Shown in pieces: positions 1 through 10,890 of a DNA stretch of 64,000 nucleotides. Within the stretch, counting starts at the first letter, position 1, and every line of letters starts with the position of its first letter. The DNA comes from Emydura subglobosa (Eukaryota > Chordata > Testudines > Chelidae): contig ML679963.1 of the NCBI GenBank assembly GCA_007922225.1, positions 7,039,984 to 7,103,983 on the forward strand, written 5' to 3'. A program made the position numbers and the translations under genes. The notes beneath the pieces were generated by a model, which saw only the letters and a program-made list of their open reading frames with translations, did not search any database and was not told the origin of the DNA.

Positions 1-889
1 AGAAAAGCTTTTGAACTCCACTGAGCTCTTCTTCCAGTCTGGTCAGTTGCTGGCAGCTACAAAGTTACCTCCTTTCCCAAAAGAGTTTATTACCAAGGAG
101 CCTTTAAGGGGCATTAGAAACAAACAAAGAATGTAAATAGTCTAACTAATACTCCACTTGCTCAGCATTTTGGCTCTTTTTATGCCATCATTCCACCAGC
201 CACCACAGAGTTTTCCAGGCAACAACTAACCTGGTTTTTGTCATGTCAACAAACAGAAATTGTATTTATTTATAGCTAAAATCTTTCAGAGTTCTTTATG
301 CAGCAGACAAAACCAAACCACACAAAGCCATAAGCCCACCTTTGCGGGTGACTTTTAAGGGCAGCCCTTACATTAGCATGCACCAAAATCCAAAGGTAAC
401 AATCAATCAGTTCATCCTTCTGACTCTCCAGTTCTGCTGCATTGTTTACACCAATAGTTCTCACACTTACTTGAGTGCATCCCTCTTCTTCGTCTGTAGC
501 AGTTTACGTCCCCAGTCCCCTGCCACACAAGTACATATACTGATTTAAAAAAACCCAACTATGCGACTCTCACTAAATATTCAAACAGTAAAGCATTGAT
601 TCAAACAAAGCCAATGATCCATTATAATAGGAGCAAAAGCAAAAATGCAATTGTTGTCAGTTCTTACAATTAAATGTGCACACCACGTCATAGCAAACAG
701 ATTGACGTACGGATGGCAATGACTTCGTATAACGCTATGCAAGCTTAACAGAAATCCATCAAAACGCACAGCATCATCTAGAGTCAAATGCACCATGCCA
801 TCGGAGCACCTGATGTGTCTGGAGGAATCTGCTTTGCTGGTCACTCATTGCTGTGGGTCAAATGTGCACAGTTAAGTTTCTTTCTCTAG

Positions 890-968
890 AGCTTCTCATC
901 TCCCCCCCCCCGAATACATTCCGTTCCCCCTTGGGGGAACCCATCCCCCAGTTTGAGAACCTCTGGTT
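890..968 (-). mobile_element. hAT-like (Charlie-type) element end fragment
   Basis: On the minus strand the segment begins with CCAGAGGTTCTCAAACTGGG, the characteristic terminal sequence of many vertebrate non-autonomous hAT elements. It is followed by G-rich and C-rich runs typical of decayed copies. Only one end is recognisable. The family call rests on remembered consensus, so treat it as probable. Confidence 0.5.
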
Positions 969-1510
969 TACACTATCAATGGGACTCCGGTATTTTAAGT
1001 TAGAAGAGTGTCCTGCCTTCCTCTGCCTCTCTCAAATCATTGAGTCACTACAGCGGAGATTTTTTAAGGCACAAAGAGGAGTTTGCTGCCCGACTCTCAC
1101 TGACGTTCAATTAGGTGTCCAAATGCCCTTCGTGTCTCTTACAGTCTCCCTCTACAAGCGTTATGCTCCTGTGTTGTCTATCCTGATCAAGAGCAGAGCT
1201 GCCCAAGACAGAGAGCGAATTACATAAAGGGAAATGGCGTCAAGGAAATGGGGAAACATGGAGCTGGCTGATTCCTAACAACAAAAGCTGAGCTATGAAT
1301 AAATACCAAAAAACATGGACCTTGAGTTCGATGTTAAAAAAAAATGCGTAGGTGTCACTGCTGGAAGGAACCCCCTTGCCAAAGTGATCATTGGCCGTTT
1401 ACTTGTTCTAGGCTGGGCGGTGAAGCTTGTGGTAGTTAGAACTTGATCATGGCTGTATGGTCTTTCGGCAAAGCCCGTTTTGTACCCAAATGAAAATTAC
1501 TCTGACCATA

Positions 1511-1611
1511 GGTGCTGGAACTAGGGGTTCCGGGGTGCTCCATCATATACAGGTTTTACAGAGTGGTTCAATGGCTCTCAGCAACCCCATTATACAAAGT
1601 GTTCCAGCACC
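1511..1611. mobile_element. Short inverted-repeat (MITE-like) element
   Basis: The segment starts with GGTGCTGGAAC and ends with the exact reverse complement GTTCCAGCACC, giving 11-bp perfect terminal inverted repeats around about 80 bp. Internal text (a gtttac-like block and ggttcaatggctctcagca) resembles a short element common in turtle genomes. No clear target-site duplication is visible. Confidence 0.6.
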
Positions 1612-3242
1612 GCTGTCTGTGACTGCAGGAGCAGGCGAATCTCAGCGGCATGTTTGCATGTTGCCACTACTTACAGTCAAAGAGAAAGGGCCTCCAACGG
1701 CGCATTTGCTGAGCTTACACATCCTTCTGCAAAGCAGATGGTCTTAAACAATCATATTTCTCCTGCCTCCAATCTCGTTTGTCTCAGTTCCTGAGCCACA
1801 GTTAGTCTGTGTCGAAGGTGCTGTGGGCCTCTGAGTAGCAGCAGAAGTGCATTAAGTTACTCTTCTGCAGGGTTTTGCAAGGGATGCCTTTTATAACACT
1901 AACAAATCCATGGTCATCCAGAAACCTCACCGTGCTGTGTGCTACAGTCATGGACAGCTGGGGCAGAACTCTGACCCTCTTGCCCTCTTAATTTAGCTAA
2001 AGGAAAACATCTATTAGCAGTAGAAGATGCATGAAACACAGCTGAGCTGTTCTGAAGTCTGTCCAACAGAGGTCAGGGATATACCTGCCCCTTCACCAGT
2101 TGCATTCCAATAGTCATAAGCTGGATCCACACCAGACATCCTTGGGGATTTTGACTGCTTGCGCCAGGCAGATGTAGTTATTTCTATAGCACTGTAGATG
2201 TACATGGCTCTTTACGGGCCAGGAAGAGAAAAGCCCCTCCTATTGTTTACAGTCTTTAGTGTAGCCTTTATCGCTTGTTCGTACTGGCTGGCTGCCTTCT
2301 AAGCAGAAATCCTAGCAGGTCAGATCAACCCTTCAGACTGCGCTTTTTAAACTGGATCACTTCTACAGGGGATGTAGTCTGCCTGCCCATTGCACTTGAT
2401 TGGACATCTGACACCAGCATACCATGTTTTATTTATCTCCTGAGATACAGGCTCCAAAAGACCAAATCAGCTTTTCCTTTGCCCTTTACGTTCACCTGAG
2501 CGCTTTCCCGTCTCAAGCTCAGCGTGCGGTTTGTTGGTAGCTAAACATCCACGTAAGGGAAAAAAATTCCCTCCCTGAGGCAACCTCCTAGTAACCCCCC
2601 AACCTCAGGCTAGGGCAACGTAGAGAATGCCAGCCATGCCTACCTCAAGTCTCTGGCTTTTGGCACGCTTTAGAACATGCTACAGCATGGGTAGCAAAAG
2701 GAAAAGTAGAGCACAAAGGAAACGGAGTGAAAACGAAACTAAACAAAATACTGAAAGCTATTTCAGAGGAGGCTATTCCTCACCCTTTGCCTTGGCCTTA
2801 ATCCACACCTGAGTAGCATTTGCAGGAGGAGAGCTGTGTGTTGCTTATGTTCATCAAGCATTCTTTCAGGGAGCTACATTATTTTTAGACTAGCACATCG
2901 ATGTAAAAAGGGAGCTCTCCCCTTCAGATGACTTAATGCTTACCTGATACTGTACAACAAAACTATGGCATTCGTGTCATGCTCCTGCAGCCAGATCAGA
3001 AAAGCTGAGCACTGAATTTGGCTTTGAGTCAACTGACTACAGCACTTTTCTCCTCTGGCGTTGAAAATTATTGGAATGCTTTTCTGTCGCCAGAGTCATG
3101 AAATGATCATTTCCTCTTGTCAGAGGAATGCTGTAACCCTACCAGAGAAAAAATGACCCCCTTCCCGTAGCAAGCTGGCCTATTCTCCTAAAGGACTCTC
3201 TTTTTGGTAGAAGACACTTCAAAAAACCTACCAGGGAAAGAG

Positions 3243-3350
3243 GATGGTCTTGTAATTAAGGCACCAGATTGGGATTGTGGAGAACCGGGTTGTATTGCCA
3301 GCTCCATTTAGGATTCACTATGTGACTTACAGCAAGGAATAGAGACAGTT
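3243..3350 (+). mobile_element. MIR/CORE-like tRNA-derived SINE, degraded
   Basis: The pattern of a diverged tRNA-derived SINE head is present: 'gtcttgtaattaaggcaccagatt' corresponds to a box-A-like region, followed by a box-B-like 'ccgggttgtattgccagctcc' and 'actatgtgac'. No intact pol III gene is implied. Confidence 0.5.
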
Positions 3351-4344
3351 GCTTAATGGGGGATCTCAGTTCCCCTGCTTGTATGTTGTATGCCTGGGCC
3401 TATCTTGTCTACAGTGGAGCCAAATGTTCATGATATGTGATGGTTTTCTTAAAGCCATGTCATTAAGTGAGAATCCCAGCTTTCCCTTTAAAAAAAAAGG
3501 AGGGAGAGTTTCTAGTCTTCAGAAAAGCAGAGAAAAGGCTGAAAAAATTATCCAGATGCACCCTACATGTTCAAACCACAGAAAACAAAACGAACCCAAC
3601 ATTTATCATATTTAAGCAAATTAATGGGGTTTTTTTTGTGGGAGGGGAGGTGGTAGGGGCTGACTCAGGATTTTGAATAATGGGGCTGGCCATACTGTGT
3701 TTATTTAAGATGTAAGCTCTTCAGAGGAGGAGCAGTCTATATTATCCTACGGACATTCACCACCTACCCTACTAATAGTAAATCCTCGTTCTTCTCCCTC
3801 TTCAGGTTTGGATAGACTGTGTGAACAGCAGCAGCTGTAGCGGTGCCTTAGATCTGTGTCCAAAGCGAGCGTTCCACAAAAGGAAAGGTGTCCACTGAAC
3901 TTAATGGCTCGCGACCCTTCTTTTTCCATTCTTTCTGATGTAGAGTCTGATGGGGATAATAGAGCGATTTTATTCCTTTGAGAAAGCCAATTTACATACA
4001 TGCTCTTGCTGGATGGGCATAGCCGAAACATCCAGGCAGCTACGTAACAAGTCATGGCTGCATACGTAAAGACCGCATCCAGGGCAGTCAAACTCAAGAC
4101 CATCGACACCAAAAACTCAAGTCCTTGCTGCTTGAGCTAAAGGAGTAATTTAGTTAGGATAAAAGCTTGCTACGCACTCACCGCTAACAAGAAAAATCCA
4201 CCAGCCTGAGACGGCATCACACATTAAATCAGCGTATTACAGATACATGCCGGAAACCAGGCTGACACTGTTAAAAGTATCACTAGGTTACTGGTGATCT
4301 AACATGTCTGCAATACCGTGTTGAACACAAAATGTTATGGCGAG

Positions 4345-4500
4345 TTTGTCTCTTTGATACATAGATGTTTTAGGCCAGAAGGGACCAGTCCATAGAGAAA
4401 CACTGCATTAGATCATCTGCTCTGTCCTCCTGTATATCTTAGGCCTTTACATCTCACCCAGTTTCCTCTGTACTGAGCCCACTAACTTGGTTTGACTAAA
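4345..4500 (-). mobile_element. CR1-family LINE 3' tail fragment
   Basis: Text such as 'ttttaggccagaagggacca', 'gatcatctgctctgtcctcc' and 'ctgagcccactaactt' matches the antisense of CR1 3' ends widespread in reptiles. The 3' end of the element points left, so the element is on the minus strand. It is 5'-truncated, as is usual for CR1. Confidence 0.65.
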
Positions 4501-5479
4501 GCGTAATTTGTGTTTGGCTAACGCAAATCAAGTCTTTGGATGAATAACTCCCAACACCAGCTGAAAAGAACTGCTGCTAATTTTTGTTTCTAGACTTAGA
4601 TTGTTTAAAGATGACCTGCAAATGATTAAAATAAACTGGGATTGTGCTCTTCTTCGCTTCTCTGTGGTCTTGAGAGAAAGGCTGACAGGTTGCTGGGGAA
4701 AAAGGTGTTGAAAAGGTTTTTTCTTTGTTCTGCCTGGTAGGTTTTGTTTTTAATCTCTGAAATAGCAGGAATGCCCAGCTCTGGTCTTTGCTGTTTTGCA
4801 GGAGGAAATGTTTACGGTACCAGAGGCTGTGCACTGCTACCTCATAAAGCTGAAGTGAAGGGGAGGAGTTCTCCTTCCTAAAGAAAGGCTTCCTTTCTCC
4901 AGTACATTAGTCACTGACATTAAAGAGGCATTAAAAAAAGAATCCTAAAAGAATCAATCTAAACATCTCTTCCCCTTGTACTCATTCAGCTTTCACTCTC
5001 TTGGCTCTGGTAATGGTACCATTTTATTCATTCTCCAGCCAGTCAGCTAGACAGAGCCTGACTTTCTAATGTATGTGTGGGGAGGACACACACAGAAGAA
5101 TGCTCTAATGTTTATTTACTTTCTGGGTGACCTAATTTAGATGTGTAAAAAGGGAAGGTGCATTTGAGAGGAAGGAGCTGTAAACCCCTACAGCATGTGT
5201 ATATGTTAATATCCAATAAAATAGTTCTCCAGAGTTCCCTTGAGCCACAACCAGTCTACTGAAAAGTAATTAGGAGTGAAAAATCTCTTCCAAACTTAAC
5301 TGACGATTATTTGTATTGGTGTGGGGCCCAACTGCGCACACAGAACAGAAAGGCAGCCCCTGCCCTGGAGAGCATACAGCACCAGGGGCACTCCAGGGTA
5401 CAGACGAATTGTGCCTTACTACATTGAAGGGCTGCTGTTCTATCGATCCCACTTACACAGTGTTGCTTGTGTTTTCCAG

Positions 5480-5599
5480 GGTTAGGAACCAAGTGGAGAA
5501 AGTTCTTACTTATTAAAACCTCCGGGCGAGATAATTTCCTTGGCAGAAGATCACATTGGATCCCTTCCCATAATGGAAGCCTGAGACACAGGAACCTCC
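5480..5599 (+). other. DUSP14: DUSP14 5'UTR part of the coding exon, with 3' splice site
   Basis: A good acceptor, 'gttgcttgtgttttccag', ends at 5479 and is followed by 120 bases without an upstream in-frame ATG before the start codon. In mammals the DUSP14 coding sequence is also in one exon preceded by a 5'UTR intron, so this acceptor is the likely start of the coding exon. Confidence 0.6.
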
Positions 5600-6196
5600 A
5601 TGACCTCCAGAAACCACAACTCCTTACCACGAGCTCTGATGGCACCTCGAATGTTTACTGAAGAGGACCTTGGGGGTATTGCCCAAATCACCCCCTCTCT
5701 GTACCTAAGCAGAGGCAGCGTAGCCTCGAACCGACAACTGCTTCTGGCCCGGGGTATCACCTGCATAATCAATGCCACCATTGAGATCCCCAACTTTAAC
5801 TGGTCCCAGTTTGAATATGTCAAAGTGCCTCTGGCTGACACGCCCAATGCCCCCATTTCCTTATACTTTGACAGCGTTGCTGATAAGATACACAGCGTCA
5901 TGCGGAAGCACGGGGCCACCTTAGTCCACTGCGCGGCTGGCGTGAGCAGATCGGCCACCCTGTGCATTGCTTATCTGATGAAGTACCACAAAGTGTCTCT
6001 GTTCGAGGCTTACAACTGGGTCAAGTCGAGACGCCCCGTCATACGCCCCAACGTGGGTTTCTGGAGGCAGCTGATAGACTATGAGCGGAAGCTATTCGGG
6101 AAGACGACGGTTAAAATGATACAGACGCCATATGGTATACTCCCAGACGTTTATGAGAGAGAGGGGAGACACTTCATGCCTTACTGGGGGATTTAA
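5600..6196 (+). CDS. DUSP14: Dual specificity phosphatase 14 (MKP6), complete in one exon
   Basis: This 198-residue protein is an atypical dual-specificity phosphatase that removes phosphate from phosphotyrosine and phosphothreonine/serine. DUSP14 is known to act on MAP kinases and TAB1/TAK1 in the cytosol, and it binds CD28. Length equals the human protein and identity to it is high throughout. The catalytic signature HCAAGVSRS is at residues 110-118, with nucleophile Cys111 and Arg117. The general acid is Asp80 in the loop VPLADTP. The C-terminus HFMPYWGI is conserved. There is no N-terminal rhodanese/CH2 domain, as expected for this subgroup. The first ATG has a weak context (T at -3); a second in-frame ATG at codon 14 has G at +4, but the conserved N-terminus supports the first. 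There is no frameshift or premature stop. The gene faces SYNRG tail to tail. Confidence 0.98.
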   Translation: MTSRNHNSLPRALMAPRMFTEEDLGGIAQITPSLYLSRGSVASNRQLLLARGITCIINATIEIPNFNWSQFEYVKVPLADTPNAPISLYFDSVADKIHSVMRKHGATLVHCAAGVSRSATLCIAYLMKYHKVSLFEAYNWVKSRRPVIRPNVGFWRQLIDYERKLFGKTTVKMIQTPYGILPDVYEREGRHFMPYWGI

Positions 6197-6813
6197 TGTG
6201 ACTGCGTTAACAGGAAGAATAAGAGCACAAGAGACTTGCTGTTCTGTGTCTACCAGACTGGAGACATTCCCTTCTTTTTCGATGGCTGACTTTTAGTTCT
6301 TTACCATACAGCGGAACCTCACGAATTGTCATGTCCCTAACCAGCGAGGCCAACCATTTCCAAAAAACATATACATACAGGGAATCCTTGCCCTACCTTC
6401 CCTTGATATTACAGTGAGCTCTCTCTACTAAATTTAATTCTTGCACAAAGCATCCCCGGCATTCAGTTTGCTGTATACTATAAGTGAAGAACTAAAAGGC
6501 ACTTGGCAGTTAATGAACAAAGTACGCTTTGTGATGAGGTAGCCTTGATATTTCTTTAGTAGCTTCTTTTCTTCCTTGCAAAACCCTGTAGCTGATAAGG
6601 ACTGGCAGTAGCACAAAATGAATGAGGTCCAACTCTAAACTCTAACTCAGTGTGTTTGTTTTATTAGGAGACAGTGGGGGAGGAGTGCGGTACTGTGTTG
6701 CTAATGCTATCATTTTCTTAAACTATCATAGTGATCTCAGTATACAGTGTCAGAGATCAGTAGCCAGCTTTTTAAATCTTTAGAAGAAGTTAAGCCAGTC
6801 AAAGTCTGCCATA

Positions 6814-6819
6814 AATAAA
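6814..6819 (+). terminator. DUSP14: Candidate proximal poly(A) signal of DUSP14
   Basis: AATAAA about 620 bases after the stop codon. The following 40 bases are not clearly GU-rich, so its use is uncertain. Confidence 0.35.
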
Positions 6820-7224
6820 ACAAACAAGACAGACAAATGGATGCTGCAATGTCCCTCTCCCCCCATTCCACACCAAGGTAATAGCTCCTGCAAGCATTTA
6901 TTCACCAGAATAATCTGATGTACATGAGTAAGTGTTTGCGTGATTGGGGAGCAAACAGCAGAGCTCATTTCAAAGTGAAGCTCAGTACAGAAGTGATGGG
7001 TTAACCTTTCCCACACACTGGCCAGCCAAAGGAATGCTTAGCGAGCTTTGTCTACTTAGCAACCTTCCCAAAGGGGTTGAGCTGTATTTTTTTAGGATTC
7101 AGTCAACCAGTAAATTGAAAGTAGGTAAATCTGCTTGATAACTCTGCTGTAAGTATAGTCATCATCTGCCTCAGATCTTTTCCGAGTCACTGCGTGATGG
7201 CCTCAAGGATTATGTTAAAACAAT

Positions 7225-7290
7225 GAGAGTCCGGTAGCACTTTAAAGACTAACAAATTTCTGCAGGCATAAGCTTTCGTGGGCTTGCATT
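7225..7290 (+). mobile_element. Turtle-type interspersed repeat fragment
   Basis: 'ggtagcactttaaagactaa' followed by 'caaatttctgcaggcataag' and 'ctttcgtgggct' matches a very frequent short repeat in turtle genomes that I recognise but cannot assign to a class. It lies downstream of DUSP14 and may be part of the long-form 3'UTR. Confidence 0.55.
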
Positions 7291-7624
7291 CCTGGATTTT
7301 TCTAAGCAAAATACGTTAATTTGTTAAAACCTCCAGTGTCTTTATTTAGAAGTCTGCTTTGTTTTGCTTCTGATCAGAAAAAAAAAATTCCAACCTGAAA
7401 AGTGGTAGAAGATATTAGATGATATGACAGCTGAGTCATGAGTATCATCCACACCCTTGCATATCACTAACAAACATAGCTGGAACATTGAAAGAACAAA
7501 GCAAGTAACTTATTCAACAAGACAGTTTGCGTCCTTCCCTGTATCTCTAAAGGAGGAAGAAACAGATTTCTGGATAATTTGATATTTAATTTAAATGAGA
7601 GACTATACTTGTAAAAATAATCTC

Positions 7625-7630
7625 AATAAA
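7625..7630 (+). terminator. DUSP14: Candidate distal poly(A) signal of DUSP14
   Basis: AATAAA in 'tctcaataaagattaaaac', about 1.43 kb after the stop codon. It is the more convincing of the two candidates by context, but no transcript evidence is available. Confidence 0.4.
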
Positions 7631-8330
7631 GATTAAAACTAGAACCCAGGAGTTCTTTTCATAATCGGGTTCTTAAACATCTCTGAAATTCCAGTGACAA
7701 CACTAGTTAAACCTCAATAGCAACGTTACTACAAATCACAAATACAAATGCACTTTTATTAAATCTTTTAATCAATTACCATTAACTTGACTAAACTGTG
7801 TACATTCAATCTAGACCTTCAAGACACATTACCATAGATCTCTCACTACAGAAAAGCCAGGCATTGAATTTGGCTCATTATTGCATTTTTATCCTTTGAG
7901 TTGTATTTGAATTTCTGAAATGCAGATATTCTGGTTTAAGAAAAGTATGGGAAATGATCAATGTGTTTGTCATAATGGTTTGTCACCCCAGGCAGTGTAC
8001 AGTCTACAACTTAGTAGGCAGGATTCTGGTCTTCCACAGTGAGTCAGAACAACTGAAAACAATGGAGTCCCTTGTGAAAAAAACGATGTTTAAATGGGAT
8101 CAGAATCAGGCTCTTATAACACAAACTGTACATGGATCAGTGGGAAAAGAAAATCTAGTTGGAATCATGATAGAGGGGTGGGCCTGAATCCAAGAGATAC
8201 ATTTTGATTAACTTAGTACTGGAAATCAGTTTTCAAATGAGCGGTGAAGATCTGAATTTCACCACAGTGGGCAGGTACCACTTGCTGAAAACCATCTACT
8301 GGAAGAGAAAACGCTACATTAGCTTCTAGG

Positions 8331-8400
8331 GTCAGAGTCAATGTCCAGTGAAGTCAGTGGAAGGACTCCCATTGAAATCAGTGGCCAGTGAATTGAACCC
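8331..8400. repeat. Palindromic short dispersed repeat
   Basis: 'gtgaagtcagtggaaggact' followed by 'cccattgaaatcagtgg' is a diverged inverted pair of the 'attgaagtcaatgg' type. Similar units recur at least ten times in this window, which points to one or a few related non-autonomous DNA elements. Confidence 0.5.
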
Positions 8401-8886
8401 CAAGGTGACTTACTGCGTTTGGTGGTGCAAGGAGATATAAAAAGAGAACTCTGGATACCTCTTGAGGCATAGATATGAGAAGCATAAATGGAAAATCACA
8501 CCAGCTATAGGCTCAACACATACATGAACCCAAGGTTTTGGGTGTAATGAGACCATTGTTAAAACGGAGTTGCTGTAAAATATCTTAACGTGCTTTTGAG
8601 AGCACAGACATTTAACGTGTCCCAAATGGTTATTTTTCCTTACATGTGTATATTTCATTCCACTGCAAATCCTTCTTTAAATGCATCTCTATTAGCTGTG
8701 ATGTGTTTAGACAAAACTGCAAATGAAAACCAAAGAGGTTAACAAAAATGAGATCTTGCCTTACTACGCACACATTTCTGAACTTGGCATTTCTCTAGCA
8801 GTCTATCAATGCAAGGATCTCCATGTACATGAACAAATTTAGTTTCAGTTCCTCAGTGAGGTAGGAAAGTTTCTTTCCCCTTCTTA

Positions 8887-9390
8887 GAATCATAGAAATG
8901 TGGAGCTGGGAGGGATCGTAAGAGGCCATTTAGTTCAGTCCCCTGTGCTGAGGTAGGACGAAGACCACCTAGACCATTCCTGACAGGGATTTGTTTAACC
9001 TGTTCTGAAAAATCTCCAATGACAGGGATTTGATAGCATCTTTTGGAAGCCTATTCCTGAGCTTAACTACCCTTACAGTTAGGAAGTTTTTCCTAATGTC
9101 TAACCTAAATCCCCTTTGCTGTAGATAAAACCAATTTCTTGTCCTACTTTCAATGGACATAGAGAACAATTGATCACTTTCCTCTTTAAAACAGCCCTTA
9201 ACATATCTGAAGACTCATCAGGTCCCCCATCCCCACATTTTCTTTTATCAGGATGTAAATGTGCCCAGTTTTTTATCCTTTCCTCATAGGTCAGGTTTTT
9301 ATCAACTTTTTACAATATTTGTTGCTCTCCACTGGACTCTCTCCAATTTGTCCACATATTTCTTCAGTTGTGGCACCCTTCAGATGGGTT
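8887..9390 (-). mobile_element. CR1 LINE, 5'-truncated copy
   Basis: The plus strand reads as the complement of a CR1 3' region: 'agaatcatagaa' at the 3' tip, then 'gttaggaagtttttcctaat' and later 'ttgctctccactggactctc'. The C-terminal part of reverse-transcriptase ORF2 plus the 3'UTR is represented, with many substitutions and no open frame. Orientation is minus, 3' end at 8887. Confidence 0.8.
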
Positions 9391-9412
9391 AACTTTAAAG
9401 CACATGGCATGA

Positions 9413-9478
9413 AAGCCTGGTCCCACTGAAATCAGTGGGAGTTTTGCTATTAACTTCAAGTGAAGTCAGGATTTCACC
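9413..9478. repeat. Palindromic short dispersed repeat
   Basis: 'cccactgaaatcagtgggag' followed by 'ttgctattaacttcaagtga' and 'caggatttcaccc' is a member of the same short inverted-repeat group as 47018-47065, with the 'gtgaaatcctgg' end. Confidence 0.55.
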
Positions 9479-9484
9479 CAGAAA

Positions 9485-9595
9485 GATGCTAAGTGATTTG
9501 GCCAAGGACACACAAAGACTGTGGCAGACCTAAGATTGGAATCCAAACCCTCCAGCTCCATGCCTTGTGCTGCTTCTACTAGAACATTAACACAA
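9485..9595 (-). mobile_element. MIR/CORE-like SINE fragment
   Basis: 'gctaagtgatttggccaagg' followed by 'acacacaaagactgtggcag' and 'ggaatccaaaccctccag' is the antisense of the tRNA-derived part and central region of a MIR-type SINE. It is degraded. Confidence 0.5.
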
Positions 9596-10426
9596 AAACC
9601 CTTCCTAACACAAGAAGGTAGTAATTAGACCAGGGACCAACAATCCTCAAAACAGCCATCTATAAACCGCAAGCAAAATTAAAGGTAGAGCTGTAGATTT
9701 ATTAACTCAAGTATTGCCACCAGTTGATGAATCTGAAATATCTTGAAATCTCTCTCTGATGGATTTGTGGAAAAGGTCCTTCCTTCCATACAGGTAATTC
9801 TATTGCTAGCAGGAAGTTCTCATCTCTATATATTTCAATAACTCTCTACACCCACAGCAGCCCATTCTCAAGACAGCACTTTCCAGGTTGCTAGATGAGG
9901 CTCTCAAACATTTGTTAACTATGTAGTGCAGCATGCAAATACAGGACAGCTTTATGACGAGGTTGTTCTCATTACTGCACAGAGACTTGATATTAATTTT
10001 CCAATAATTCAGCATAGAAGAGCGTCAAAGCCAAAATATTATAGTTTAAGCAATTCTGTTTTGTCACCCTATCAAGTTATTTTTGCAGCATAATCACTAG
10101 ACCTGCACAGGTTGCTATGCTAAAAGGCACAGCATAAACTTATTCATGTTAAATTCATTTAGTTGTTCCTATTTGTACTATCAAATCAATGTCAAGGCTT
10201 ACAGACTAAAACCTTACAACCTTGTGACAGCATAATGATTTTTCTTCAAAGCTGTATTTTTATCAGAGGACCTATGGATACAAGTGACTTGGGGTAACTG
10301 CACTTTACATGTTATGAATATAGCCTTTGAAATAATGGCATCTTTGGCCACTAGATTAAAAAAAACATTCACTCCAGTCTAGTGTCGGTGCAGGAGACGT
10401 ATGGGGTGCAGTTATCCACTGACCAA

Positions 10427-10505
10427 GGAAAGCACTTAAGTACATGTTTAACTATACATGTGCTTAAGTCCCAATAAGGTCAATGGAACTTCTGCAGGTG
10501 CTGAA
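10427..10505. repeat. Palindromic short dispersed repeat
   Basis: 'gcacttaagtacatgtttaa' and 'catgtgcttaagtcccaa' are inverted copies around 'ctata', followed by 'aggtcaatggaacttc'. It belongs to the short palindromic repeats seen across the window. Confidence 0.5.
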
Positions 10506-10884
10506 GTCGAAGCTTATTAATGCTACCACCAAACTCAACATTTCAGCTATTAAAGTGTTTGTTTCACCTGTATTTAAACAAAAACTAGAGGACTTTGCTC
10601 AAAATGTAATATCTGCACAACACCTAAAATAAAGATCAATGCAGTTCCCAAGTCTGTTTTGCTGGTGTGAAGCTTCACAAATCCCCCATCAAAGCAGGAA
10701 AGATTCCACTTCATTTCTGTATTCGATTTGAAAAGTCCCAACAGAACCTGCCTAAATACACAGAGGACTCTCTCTCAGGGTATGACGGGTGAAATGTCTA
10801 TGTCAATCAGTAACACATTGCAACACTTCACTGGCTGCATCCTGCAACAAGTCACCATACAGATTTGTCATAAATAAAGAGTTC

Positions 10885-10890
10885 TTTATT
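10885..10890 (-). terminator. SYNRG: Candidate poly(A) signal of SYNRG
   Basis: AATAAA on the minus strand, followed within 60 bases by a GU-rich stretch ('gtatggtgacttgttgcagg' and 'gtgttgcaatgtgttac'), the arrangement expected of a real cleavage site. Confidence 0.55.

Larger units (their letters stand above)
1..5479. other. Sequence upstream of the DUSP14 coding exon
   Basis: No coding exon can be supported here. Reading frames are short and random-looking, and I found no match to the C-terminus of TADA2A, the gene I would expect upstream by human synteny. Composition is ordinary with few CpGs, so I see no CpG-island promoter. The stretch is best read as a 5' intron or flank of DUSP14, whose acceptor lies at 5477-5479. 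It contains the hAT-like fragment, small inverted-repeat element, SINE and CR1 tail listed separately. A non-coding 5'UTR exon of DUSP14 could be hidden here but cannot be recognised by eye. Confidence 0.6.
6197..7650 (+). other. DUSP14: DUSP14 3'UTR (probable extent)
   Basis: Non-coding sequence after the TAA stop. Two AATAAA hexamers could end the transcript, at 6814-6819 and 7625-7630. If the distal one is used, the 3'UTR includes a turtle-type repeat fragment near 7225. No other gene is visible. Confidence 0.5.
7651..10869. other. Intergenic region between convergent DUSP14 and SYNRG
   Basis: No coding potential is supported. The stretch holds a partial CR1 LINE (8887-9390), a degraded SINE (about 9485-9595) and several short palindromic repeats with a 'cattgaagtcaatgg'-like core near 8331-8400, 9413-9478 and 10427-10505. 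The rest is AT-rich unique-looking sequence. A minus-strand AATAAA also occurs at 7755-7760, but it is far beyond the likely SYNRG end. Confidence 0.6.

Noticed and set aside
853..1227. 124-codon plus-strand frame
   Set aside because: Runs through an hAT-like repeat fragment and a homopolymer C run; no protein resemblance.
1..3000. 3' end of TADA2A expected by synteny
   Set aside because: I looked for its conserved C-terminal sequence on the plus strand and found none; the gene probably ends left of the window.
3747..4112. 121-codon minus-strand frame upstream of DUSP14
   Set aside because: Hydrophobic start suggested a membrane protein, but there is no family match, no supporting context and no sign of codon bias.
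5551..5967. 138-codon minus-strand frame over DUSP14
   Set aside because: Antisense shadow of a conserved, GC-richer coding exon.
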